Below are positions 1 to 5,444 of a DNA stretch of 6,803 bases, in pieces. Each line of letters begins with the position of its first letter. Position 1 is the first letter of the stretch. The translations under genes were made by a program, and so were the position numbers. The notes under the pieces are model-generated. The model saw only the letters and a program-made list of their open reading frames with translations, was not told where the DNA came from and did not search any database. Origin of the DNA: Lachnospiraceae bacterium UBA1718 (GTDB lineage: Bacteria; Bacillota; Clostridia; Lachnospirales; Lachnospiraceae); contig DCIU01000082.1 of the NCBI GenBank assembly GCA_002317245.1, forward strand, positions 468-7,270. Reading direction: 5' to 3'.

Positions 1-1271
1 TCGCACATAATGTCGAACTCGATAGCGATGTTCTCAGCTTCTTCGTATGTAATCTCATTATTAACAGTAACAATCTGTCCCTGAAGGAAAAGCTTCTTAA
101 TGATTACAGATGGCTGCATCTTCATCTTGTCAGCAAGATCCTTAATAGTAAGTGTCTCAGGGATTGTAATTACCTTGATCTCCTCTACTGGTTCTTCCTT
201 CTTCTCTGGCTTGATGAATCGGCCAGCCTTGTTAGCGTTCTTGATTGGTGCATCTTCGTAGAGAGCGTCCTTCTTAGAGCGCTTGTTGTCCTTTGCCTGG
301 TTCTGTCTTCTCTGATCAGCCTGGTTGTTTGGCTTGCTGCCTGGCATGTTAGGTGCTGCAAATGCTCTGCCGCCTGCCTGACCTGGGCGATCCTGTCTGA
401 ATCCATTTCCCTGTCTTGGATCTCTGTTCTGACCTCTGTCGTTATTATTATTAAACCTGTTACCATTCTGGCGATCGTTGCTATTATTCCCGTTATTACG
501 GAAATTGCCCTGGTTCTGGCGATCATTATTAGAAAACTCTCTATTATTCCTGCGGTCTCCCTGGTTCGATCTCTCCTGGTTTGGTCTCTCCTGGTTTGGT
601 CTTTCAGATTTGAATCTGTTGCCATTATTTCTATCTCCTGACTCTGTATTCTGTGGAGCTGGTGCTGGGGCTGGCTCTACAGCAGGGCTTTCTACTGGCT
701 TAGGTGCCTCTACTACTTCTGGTTCTGCAGGCTGGATGAACTTCTTCATTACCTTACCAGTAGCCTTATTAATCATCTCATCTGGAGCAAGCTGAACCTG
801 CTTAACTGGAGCAACAGGAGTCTGCTGTCCCTGCATAGGTCTGCGTCCATTGTTGTACTGATTATTATACTGATTGTTGTTAGACATTGGTGGACGTCCA
901 CCTGGCATCTTGGAGTTGTTAGGGTTGCTAACGAAGATAATTTTCTTCTTCTTTTTAGGTGCCTCACCCTCTGGTGCCTTCTTAGGTCCTGCCTGTGCTG
1001 GCTTAGGGTTAGCTGGAGCCTCTGCCTTTGATGCTGCGGCTGCTGCTGGTGCAGCCTTTGGTGCTGCGGCTGGTGCTGGTGCTGGAGCCTCTGCCTTTGG
1101 TGCTGTGGCTGGTGCTGGTGCGTACTTAGCCTTAACAACAGCTATATGCTCTTCTTCAATTCCAGAAGCAGGTGCCTTAATGTCAAAGCCCTTCTCCTGA
1201 AGTAAAGCTACAATTTCTTTGCTCTGTATTCCAAGCTCTTTTGCGAGCTCATGTACTTTCATTTTAGCCAT
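1..1271 (-). CDS. infB: Translation initiation factor IF-2, N-terminal 423 residues (gene runs off the window)
   Basis: IF-2 is the GTPase that brings initiator fMet-tRNA to the 30S subunit and promotes 50S joining. Only the N-terminal portion is here; the frame is open at position 1, and the G domain and tRNA-binding domain lie outside. The start ATG at 1271-1269 encodes MAKMKVHELAKELGIQSKEI, a typical first IF2_N helical domain (about residues 1-50). An Ala/Pro/Lys-rich linker follows (about 50-100, with a run of five Lys), then GGRPP. Residues 207-334 form an Asn/Arg/Gln/Gly-rich disordered stretch. A second IF2_N domain begins at V367-I-T-I-P and includes IKDLADKMKMQPSVIIKKLF. AGAGGAGAG lies immediately upstream and overlaps the ylxQ stop, so the two genes are probably translationally coupled. 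A second in-frame ATG at 1262 has poorer ribosome-binding-site spacing. The family and position as last visible gene of the nusA operon are secure; the repetitive linker is unusually Asn-rich. Confidence 0.96.
   Translation of the reverse strand, partial: MAKMKVHELAKELGIQSKEIVALLQEKGFDIKAPASGIEEEHIAVVKAKYAPAPATAPKAEAPAPAPAAAPKAAPAAAAASKAEAPANPKPAQAGPKKAPEGEAPKKKKKIIFVSNPNNSKMPGGRPPMSNNNQYNNQYNNGRRPMQGQQTPVAPVKQVQLAPDEMINKATGKVMKKFIQPAEPEVVEAPKPVESPAVEPAPAPAPQNTESGDRNNGNRFKSERPNQERPNQERSNQGDRRNNREFSNNDRQNQGNFRNNGNNSNDRQNGNRFNNNNDRGQNRDPRQGNGFRQDRPGQAGGRAFAAPNMPGSKPNNQADQRRQNQAKDNKRSKKDALYEDAPIKNANKAGRFIKPEKKEEPVEEIKVITIPETLTIKDLADKMKMQPSVIIKKLFLQGQIVTVNNEITYEEAENIAIEFDIMC
571..600 (-). repeat. 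Perfect tandem 15-bp repeat inside infB (ERPNQ pentapeptide)
   Basis: CTCTCCTGGTTTGGT occurs twice head-to-tail on the plus strand at 571-585 and 586-600. A degenerate partial copy precedes it at about 557-570. In the infB frame the copies encode ERPNQ, ERPNQ and ERSNQ. The 15-bp unit keeps the frame, so copy number can change without breaking the gene. It lies in the disordered linker, where length change would be tolerated. Confidence 0.9.
1012..1099 (-). repeat. 19-bp direct repeats in the Ala/Pro linker of infB
   Basis: GCTGGAGCCTCTGCCTTTG occurs identically at 1012-1030 and 1081-1099 (plus strand). The copies are offset by 69 bp, exactly 23 codons, and both encode the KAEAPA motif. The DNA between them is GCTGCGGCTGGTGCTG-like and also internally repetitive. 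This is consistent with in-frame duplication during growth of the Ala/Pro/Lys-rich linker between the first IF2_N domain and the Asn-rich region. Confidence 0.85.
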
Positions 1272-1274
1272 ATA

Positions 1275-1283
1275 CTCTCCTCT
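1275..1283 (-). promoter_or_regulatory. Ribosome binding site of infB overlapping the ylxQ stop codon
   Basis: The minus strand reads TAGAGGAGAGTATATG. The TAG stop of ylxQ (1284-1282) overlaps the purine-rich AGAGGAGAG, which sits about 3-7 nt before the infB ATG at 1271. This supports the first ATG as start and suggests that ribosomes finishing ylxQ help initiate infB. Confidence 0.75.
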
Positions 1284-1587
1284 ATCTACTCTCAAGCAGT
1301 TTCATTATCGAATTGGCGAATCCACTGTCTGTCACCGCAAGTACTGCTCTCAGTTCCTTACCCATTCCATGTCCTAATTCTTCCTTGGTTGCATATTCAT
1401 AATATGGAACCTTGTAGAATGTGCAGGAATTTCTGAATGCCTTCTTGGTATTATCCGAGGCATCAGTACCTACAATTACCAACATTGCATTGCCCTCTTT
1501 AATTGCTTTATCTGCACTGAACTCACCACTCACCACATTACGTGATCTTGCTGCGAGTCCAAGCAGCGACAATACTCTGTCATTCAT
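1282..1587 (-). CDS. ylxQ: YlxQ, L7Ae/L30e-family RNA-binding protein
   Basis: This small 101-residue protein belongs to the L7Ae/L30e/S12e group, whose members bind kink-turn RNA and are ribosome- or RNP-associated. Visible family features are GLAARSRNVVSGEF (residues 10-23), the hydrophobic strand AMLVIVGTDASDNTKKAF (about 34-51), and GMGKELRAVLAVTDSGFA near the C-terminus, which matches the usual G-x-GK-x-x-RAV-x-AVTD pattern. Start ATG is at 1587 and stop TAG at 1284-1282. The start overlaps the end of ylxR by 8 nt, with AAGGAG at 1598-1603 placed 10 nt upstream. Its fixed place between ylxR and infB in Firmicutes supports the assignment. The exact RNA target is not established from sequence; a general RNA-binding role in translation is the safe statement. 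Confidence 0.93.
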   Translation of the reverse strand: MNDRVLSLLGLAARSRNVVSGEFSADKAIKEGNAMLVIVGTDASDNTKKAFRNSCTFYKVPYYEYATKEELGHGMGKELRAVLAVTDSGFANSIMKLLESR

Positions 1588-1843
1588 ATGATTCGCTCTC
1601 CTTAATTAGCTGCTCATACACTTCGTCTGAAACATGCATCCTGAATGCTTTGTCAAGGCTTCTGTGTCTTATTAGTGACTTAATGCAATCACTTTTACCA
1701 CAAACATATGCACCTCGACCATTCATCTTACCGGTTCTGTCTAGGGAAATGTCCGAATCAATCTTCACTATTCTGATAAGCTCCGTCTTAGGTCTCATCT
1801 CTCTACAGCAAATACACTGTCTGTCCGGAATTCTCTTAGCCAT
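1580..1843 (-). CDS. rnpM: YlxR/RnpM, DUF448 RNA-binding protein (RNase P modulator)
   Basis: This 87-residue basic protein of the YlxR (DUF448) family is encoded between nusA and ylxQ, as in Bacillus and clostridia. Signatures are PDRQCICCR at residues 6-14 (the P-x-R-x-C-x-x-C motif, Cys10 and Cys13) and NGRGAYVC at 41-48, followed by Cys53. The N-terminal half also has the usual ELIRIVKI strand. The paired cysteines could hold a metal, though not all family members keep them. In Bacillus subtilis the homologue has been described as RnpM, which binds the RNase P RNA and modulates RNase P activity; applying that here is by homology. ATG at 1843 follows AGGTGA (1848-1853) and lies 17 nt after the nusA stop. 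The TGA stop overlaps the start of ylxQ. Confidence 0.93.
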   Translation of the reverse strand: MAKRIPDRQCICCREMRPKTELIRIVKIDSDISLDRTGKMNGRGAYVCGKSDCIKSLIRHRSLDKAFRMHVSDEVYEQLIKESESYE

Positions 1844-1860
1844 TTAGTCACCTGTTCGAG

Positions 1861-3012
1861 TTATTGCTCGTCCTCTACATATTCTCCGTCGAAGTTCTCG
1901 TCGTACTCGTACTCATACTCATCATCGTCATACTCATCCATGTAATCCTCATAACGGAATCCTGGAGCATCCTTAGCCTGAGTCTCACTCTTGATATCAA
2001 TCTTGTAACCTGTAAGTCTTGCTGCAAGTCTTGCATTCTGACCTTCCTTACCGATTGCAAGTGAGAGCTGATAGTCAGGAACAACAACCTTAGCTGTCTT
2101 CTCATCTGGATCAGCGAATACTGCAACGATCTTAGCTGGAGAAAGAGCATTCTGGATAAGGTTACCTGGGTTCTCATCCCAGCATACGATATCAATCTTC
2201 TCGCCTCTAAGCTCGTCAACAATTGAATTAACGCGGCTACCATTCATACCTACACAAGCGCCTACTGGATCAACGTTAGGATTGTTGCTCCATACAGCCA
2301 TCTTAGTACGGCTACCTGGCTCTCTTGCGATACTTCTGATCTCTACTGTACCGTCCTGGATCTCAGCAACTTCTGACTCGAAGAGTTTCTTAACGAGTTC
2401 TGGATGTGTACGGCTAACTAAGATTCTTGGTCCCTTGTTAGTATTCTTAACTTCTACGATATATACCTTAATTCTCTCTGTTGGTCTGAAGTTCTCTGTC
2501 TTAACCTGCTCGCTCTCGTTAAGGAGGGCATCAGCCTTACCAAGGTTAATAGAGATGTTCTTGCCAACATATCTCTGAACGATACCTGTAACAACCTGCT
2601 TCTCCTTCTCGTTGAACTGGTTGTAGATTACAGATCTCTCTTCCTCACGAATCTTCTGTAAGATAACGTTCTTAGCAATCTGAATAGCGATACGGCCGAA
2701 CTCCTTAGACTTGATCTCAACCTTAAGAGAGTCACCAACCTCAGCCTTCTTAGCTATTTCCTTAGCATCCTCAAGCGTAATCATCTCAAGATCGTCAAAG
2801 TCCTCACCCTTTGACTCAACAACAGTCTTCTCAGCATATACGAGAAAATCGCCTGTCTCTCTGTCGATCTCAACCTTAACATTATCAGCCTTGCCGAAAT
2901 GGTTCTTGCAAGCGATAAGTAATGAATCCTCGATAGTAACGAAGAGAGTCTCTTTGTTGATCTCCTTCTCGCTCTCGAGTATGTTAAGCGCTTCAATTAA
3001 TTCCTTATTCAT
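1861..3012 (-). CDS. nusA: Transcription termination/antitermination factor NusA
   Basis: NusA binds RNA polymerase near the RNA exit channel, slows elongation, and stimulates pausing, intrinsic termination and rRNA antitermination. The 383-residue length matches Gram-positive NusA, without the C-terminal AR repeats of enterobacteria. Domains: N-terminal RNAP-binding domain (about 1-125, starting MNKELIEALNILESEKEINK), S1 domain (about 134-200), the IAREPGSRTKMAV block (228-240), KH1 with GMNG at 255-258, and KH2 with GKEG at 321-324. Residues 348-383 form a tail with 18 Asp/Glu and 7 Tyr in 36 residues, encoded by TACTCA-like repeats around 1895-1938. The ATG at 3012 is the first possible in-frame start because an in-frame TGA lies just upstream. 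The nearest Shine-Dalgarno-like AGAGG (3026-3030) is rather far at 13 nt. The gene lies 31 nt after rimP. Confidence 0.97.
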   Translation of the reverse strand: MNKELIEALNILESEKEINKETLFVTIEDSLLIACKNHFGKADNVKVEIDRETGDFLVYAEKTVVESKGEDFDDLEMITLEDAKEIAKKAEVGDSLKVEIKSKEFGRIAIQIAKNVILQKIREEERSVIYNQFNEKEKQVVTGIVQRYVGKNISINLGKADALLNESEQVKTENFRPTERIKVYIVEVKNTNKGPRILVSRTHPELVKKLFESEVAEIQDGTVEIRSIAREPGSRTKMAVWSNNPNVDPVGACVGMNGSRVNSIVDELRGEKIDIVCWDENPGNLIQNALSPAKIVAVFADPDEKTAKVVVPDYQLSLAIGKEGQNARLAARLTGYKIDIKSETQAKDAPGFRYEDYMDEYDDDEYEYEYDENFDGEYVEDEQ

Positions 3013-3043
3013 GTCTTTTTCTCATCCTCTCTATAAATATTTA

Positions 3044-3505
3044 TTAGAAATCAAATGTAAGTCTTACGTTTGCCACATCTTCCTTGGCAAAGGTCTTAGG
3101 CTGCCCATCTATCTCGATGGTAATAGCCCCATTATCATAATCTGTCAGAATACCGACAAATTCCTTCTGTTTGTCAATTGGTTTGTAGGTCTTAAGTTCA
3201 ATCTCAAGTCCCATACTCTGCCTGAAATGTCTCTCCTTGGAAAGCTTTCTTCCAAGTCCCGGACTACTGACTTCAAGGATATATGCATCCTGAACAAAGT
3301 CTTCTTCATCCAGTTTGACATTAAGAGCTCTGCTGACATTCTCGCAGTCGTCAATTGTGACGCCGCCTTCCTTGTCTATATAGGCTCTTAAGTACCAGTC
3401 GCTGCCTTCTTTGACATACTCTACATCGTAGACGTGTACGCCAAACTCCTCCACTATCGGAAGTAACAGCTCTTCTGTTCGTGCTTCATAATCTTTTTTA
3501 CTCAC
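3044..3505 (-). CDS. rimP: Ribosome maturation factor RimP
   Basis: RimP helps assemble the 30S subunit. It is the first gene of the conserved nusA operon. The 153-residue product has the two expected domains. The N-terminal alpha/beta domain (about 1-85) contains VYDVEYVKEGSDWYLRAYID and the conserved YILEVSSPGLGRKL block, where most members have SPGLDRPL. The C-terminal Sm-like beta domain (about 86-153) contains FVGILTDYDNGAITIEIDG. The start codon is GTG at 3505-3503. It is chosen because AGGAGG (3513-3518) sits 7 nt upstream and the encoded SKKDYEARTEELLLPIVEEF aligns with the family N-terminus. The earlier overlapping GTG is out of frame and stops at once. The Gly replacing Asp in SPGLGR is a mild family variation. 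Confidence 0.95.
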   Translation of the reverse strand: MSKKDYEARTEELLLPIVEEFGVHVYDVEYVKEGSDWYLRAYIDKEGGVTIDDCENVSRALNVKLDEEDFVQDAYILEVSSPGLGRKLSKERHFRQSMGLEIELKTYKPIDKQKEFVGILTDYDNGAITIEIDGQPKTFAKEDVANVRLTFDF

Positions 3506-3512
3506 GCACTTC

Positions 3513-3518
3513 CCTCCT
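3513..3518 (-). promoter_or_regulatory. Strong ribosome binding site selecting the GTG start of rimP
   Basis: A consensus AGGAGG on the minus strand lies 7 nt before the GTG at 3505. No in-frame ATG lies nearby, so this site fixes GTG as the rimP start codon. Confidence 0.85.
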
Positions 3519-3520
3519 AT

Positions 3521-3541
3521 ATTAAGTTGTTATTAAGTTGT
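3521..3541 (-). repeat. 10-bp direct repeat with 11-bp period upstream of rimP
   Basis: On the plus strand ATTAAGTTGT occurs at 3521-3530 and again at 3532-3541, separated by one T. On the minus strand this is ACAACTTAAT-A-ACAACTTAAT. The 11-bp period puts both copies on roughly the same face of the DNA helix. In RNA the pair lies directly before the rimP ribosome binding site. It may be an operator, an RNA-protein site or simple slippage; no known regulator motif is recognised. Confidence 0.8.
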
Positions 3542-3583
3542 ACTGCGGCAAAATCGCCGTAATTTAGAGAAAATAAACATCAA

Positions 3584-3611
3584 AGAAGGTGAACCGTTTG
3601 GTTCACCTCCT
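3584..3611 (-). terminator. Hairpin with interrupted U-tract: pfp terminator and/or rimP-nusA leader attenuator
   Basis: The inner stem is a perfect 9-bp inverted repeat, AGGTGAACC (3587-3595) and GGTTCACCT (3600-3608), around a 4-nt loop. In minus-strand RNA it extends to 12 pairs over 3584-3611 through one G-U, one G-C and one A-U pair. The RNA after the stem is U-rich but broken (UUGAUGUUUAUUUUC), giving a weak intrinsic terminator. On the plus strand no T-run follows, so the signal faces the same way as the genes. It lies about 70 nt after the pfp stop and about 80 nt before rimP. The upstream arm contains AGGAGGTGA, a perfect anti-16S match, with no start codon at normal distance. Confidence 0.7.
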
Positions 3612-3637
3612 AAATAATCCTTATTAACTTCCTACAT

Positions 3638-3666
3638 ATAATAGCACTTATGTCTACTATATGCAA
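3638..3666 (-). promoter_or_regulatory. Candidate promoter for the rimP-nusA-infB operon
   Basis: On the minus strand, -35 TTGCAT (3661-3666) and -10 TATTAT (3638-3643, 5 of 6 to consensus) are separated by exactly 17 bp. TGC directly before the -10 gives an extended -10. The -35 is weak (3 of 6). The predicted start is near 3632, giving a leader of about 127 nt to rimP that includes the hairpin at 3584-3611. A 10-bp imperfect inverted repeat (3635-3644 with 3654-3663) overlaps the -10 and the -35 edge. No better promoter is seen between 3506 and 3580. Confidence 0.55.
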
Positions 3667-3678
3667 GTCCTAATACAA

Positions 3679-5337
3679 TCAACCCTTCTCAAGTGCAAGA
3701 GTTCTTGTAGTAAGGTCACATACCTCAGCTGGTCCGTAGTACTGGATAGCGCCTGGGAATGTGAATGCTGTCTCAACAGCCCATGTCTCTCTATTAGCTG
3801 CGAAGTACTGGAATGGCTTGCCATCAAGCTCTACAAGAGCCTTTCTGATAACTGGCTTGTCCTCACCATTTCTTCTCTCCATGTTCATCATCTTAGTGAT
3901 TGGCATACCACCTGCGATCCACTCATCAGCTGGCTTAGAGATGTTAGAAACCTTTGAAAGGTATCCTGTGTAGCCATACTGAATAAGCATGAATGCATTG
4001 TAACCAAGTGAGTAGCAGTAGTCAGCATCGAAGTTAGATGGGAATGCACATCTTCCTTCGTAACCGAAGAAGTGATGCTGTGCACCGAACTTACCCTTGT
4101 ATGTTCCAGCTGCCTTTCTCTTAGCAAGCTCTGTCTTAACCATTTCTGAGAAGAGCTTCTCTGACTCGATAAGAGATACCTGTACGTTACCGTGTGGATC
4201 TCTCTCAAGGAAGAGCTGCTGCTGAACGAACTGTGGAAGGATATCAAATACTGCAAATGACTCAGCTGAAAGACCAGCCTTGATGTAGTCATACTTAGCA
4301 GCCCAGTCTGGAAGAGCATTGAACTCTTCTGTCTTGCTGCCAGCAAGGAGCTCATTAATCTCAGCGATAAGCTTAGAGAACTCTGGAACGAACTCTACGA
4401 TACCCTCTGGAATAATAGCAACACCGAAGTTGTTACCATTGTTGCCTCTCTTCTCTACTGCATCAGCGATGTAGTTAGTAATCTCAGCAAGTGACTGCTT
4501 CTTAGCTGCAACTTCCTCACCGATAAGGCAGATGTTTGGCTGTGTCTCAAGAGCACACTCAAGTGCTACGTGAGAAGCCGAACGACCCATAACCTTGATG
4601 AAGTGCCAGTACTTCTTAGCTGAGTTAGCATCTCTCTCAATGTTACCGATAAGCTCTGAGTATGTCTTAGTAGCTGTATCGAAACCGAATGAAGCCTCGA
4701 TGTCCTCGTTCTTAAGGTCACCATCGATTGTCTTAGGACATCCAATAACCTGGATACCTGTATTATTAGCTGCCATGTACTCTGCAAGTGTAGCAGCATT
4801 TGTATTAGAATCATCACCACCGATGATTACAACTGCTGTAAGACCATTCTTCTTAGCGTTCTCTGCAACAATTGCGAACTGCTCCTTAGTCTCAAGCTTT
4901 GTTCTACCAGAACCGATGATATCGAAACCACCAGTATTTCTATAAGCATCAATGAATGCATCGTCGAACTCAACATAGTCATTCTTAAGAAGTCCGTCTG
5001 GGCCGCCCTTGAATCCTAAGAGTACGTTGTCCTTATTTGTTGCCTTAAGTGCATCGTAAAGACCAGATACAACGTTGTGTCCACCTGGAGCCTGTCCACC
5101 TGAAAGGATAACACCTACAACCTGCTTCTTAGCAGCTGATGTGTTCTGACCCTTCTCAAATGTAACTTCTGGCTTACCATATGTGTTAGGGAAAAGTGCT
5201 GCGATCTTATCCTGATCTGCAACTGAAGCTGTAGCTGCGCCTTCCTTTACACAGATCTCAGCGATACCGTTTCTGAGCATGCCTGGTAACTTTGGGCTAT
5301 ACTCATATCTTGCCTTCTGAAGTGGTGAAAGATTCAT
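3679..5337 (-). CDS. pfp: Diphosphate-dependent 6-phosphofructokinase, long form (EC 2.7.1.90)
   Basis: This enzyme catalyses the reversible transfer of phosphate between pyrophosphate and fructose 6-phosphate to give fructose 1,6-bisphosphate, a cytosolic glycolysis/gluconeogenesis step that saves ATP. At 552 residues it is the long PPi-PFK type, related to the plant and spirochaete enzymes. Motifs in order: GGQAPGGHN (80-88), GGDDSNTN (173-180), PKTIDGDLKN (201-210), MGRSASH (250-256) and FGYEGR (424-429). Asp176 replaces the Gly of ATP-PFKs, and Lys202 follows Pro201; both mark PPi use. Asp205 is the expected catalytic base. The ATG at 5337 has AAAGGAGT 6 nt upstream, and the N-terminus MNLSPLQKARYEYSPKLP is typical. 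The stop is TGA. The gene appears to be its own transcription unit, with a strong promoter upstream and the hairpin at 3584-3611 downstream. Codon choice looks narrow, as in highly expressed genes. Confidence 0.97.
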   Translation of the reverse strand: MNLSPLQKARYEYSPKLPGMLRNGIAEICVKEGAATASVADQDKIAALFPNTYGKPEVTFEKGQNTSAAKKQVVGVILSGGQAPGGHNVVSGLYDALKATNKDNVLLGFKGGPDGLLKNDYVEFDDAFIDAYRNTGGFDIIGSGRTKLETKEQFAIVAENAKKNGLTAVVIIGGDDSNTNAATLAEYMAANNTGIQVIGCPKTIDGDLKNEDIEASFGFDTATKTYSELIGNIERDANSAKKYWHFIKVMGRSASHVALECALETQPNICLIGEEVAAKKQSLAEITNYIADAVEKRGNNGNNFGVAIIPEGIVEFVPEFSKLIAEINELLAGSKTEEFNALPDWAAKYDYIKAGLSAESFAVFDILPQFVQQQLFLERDPHGNVQVSLIESEKLFSEMVKTELAKRKAAGTYKGKFGAQHHFFGYEGRCAFPSNFDADYCYSLGYNAFMLIQYGYTGYLSKVSNISKPADEWIAGGMPITKMMNMERRNGEDKPVIRKALVELDGKPFQYFAANRETWAVETAFTFPGAIQYYGPAEVCDLTTRTLALEKG

Positions 5338-5343
5338 AGTAAT

Positions 5344-5351
5344 ACTCCTTT
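5344..5351 (-). promoter_or_regulatory. Ribosome binding site of pfp
   Basis: AAAGGAGT on the minus strand, with the AGGAG core 7 nt before the ATG at 5337. It supports the annotated pfp start. Confidence 0.85.
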
Positions 5352-5379
5352 ATGTGAAATTTATTTTTTACCGCATATT

Positions 5380-5408
5380 ATTATAGAATTATTTAGGGAT
5401 AATTGCAA
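5380..5408 (-). promoter_or_regulatory. Sigma-A-type promoter of pfp
   Basis: On the minus strand TTGCAA (-35, 5403-5408, 4 of 6) and a perfect TATAAT (-10, 5380-5385) have the optimal 17-bp spacer (5386-5402). The predicted start near 5373 gives an AU-rich 5' leader of roughly 36 nt ending in AAAGGAGT before the pfp ATG. This is the clearest promoter in the window and fits strong constitutive expression of a glycolytic gene. Confidence 0.8.
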
Positions 5409-5411
5409 TTA
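5400..5411. promoter_or_regulatory. 12-bp perfect palindrome covering the pfp -35 element
   Basis: TAATTGCAATTA is self-complementary over 12 bp and fully contains the -35 TTGCAA of the pfp promoter. A dimeric repressor bound here would block RNA polymerase. No known operator family is recognised. Perfect AT-rich 12-bp palindromes occur by chance about once or twice in a window this size, so only the position makes it notable. Confidence 0.4.
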
Positions 5412-5414
5412 CTT

Positions 5415-5430
5415 ATTCCTATTATGGAAT
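5415..5430. repeat. Short inverted repeat between the unknown gene and pfp
   Basis: ATTCC (5415-5419) and GGAAT (5426-5430) flank TATTAT. The 5-bp stem starts 14 nt past the stop of the upstream gene. In the minus direction no T-run follows, so it is a poor terminator for that gene. In the plus direction GGTCTTTTTT follows, which would suit a weak terminator of antisense RNA. Its role is uncertain. Confidence 0.35.
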
Positions 5431-5444
5431 GGTCTTTTTTCGGC

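Noticed and set aside
185..625. 146-codon minus-strand frame rich in Arg/Thr/Asp
   Set aside because: It is an alternative frame of the repetitive infB linker, kept open by low-complexity repeats. The true infB frame is continuous here.
773..1138. 121-codon minus-strand frame rich in Gln/His/Arg
   Set aside because: Out-of-frame reading of the Ala/Pro-coding GCTG repeats of infB.
3005..3025. 6-codon ORF (MRKRHE) overlapping the nusA start
   Set aside because: AGAGG is too close to its ATG to serve it, and the spacing better fits nusA; such short ORFs are expected by chance.
2711..3391. 226-codon plus-strand open frame opposite nusA and rimP
   Set aside because: It lies antisense to two clearly conserved genes, crosses their intergenic gap, has no ribosome binding site and its protein resembles no family; it follows from minus-strand codon bias.
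3546..3559. CGGC-AAAATC-GCCG inverted repeat upstream of rimP
   Set aside because: Only 4 pairs with a 6-nt loop in the minus-strand RNA, the next pair is A-C, and no U-tract follows; too weak to call a terminator.
3533..3580. 15-codon leader ORF (MFIFSKLRRFCRSTT) between the hairpin and rimP
   Set aside because: The only strong Shine-Dalgarno is 25 nt upstream and buried in the hairpin. There is no regulatory codon run, and the ORF could easily arise by chance.
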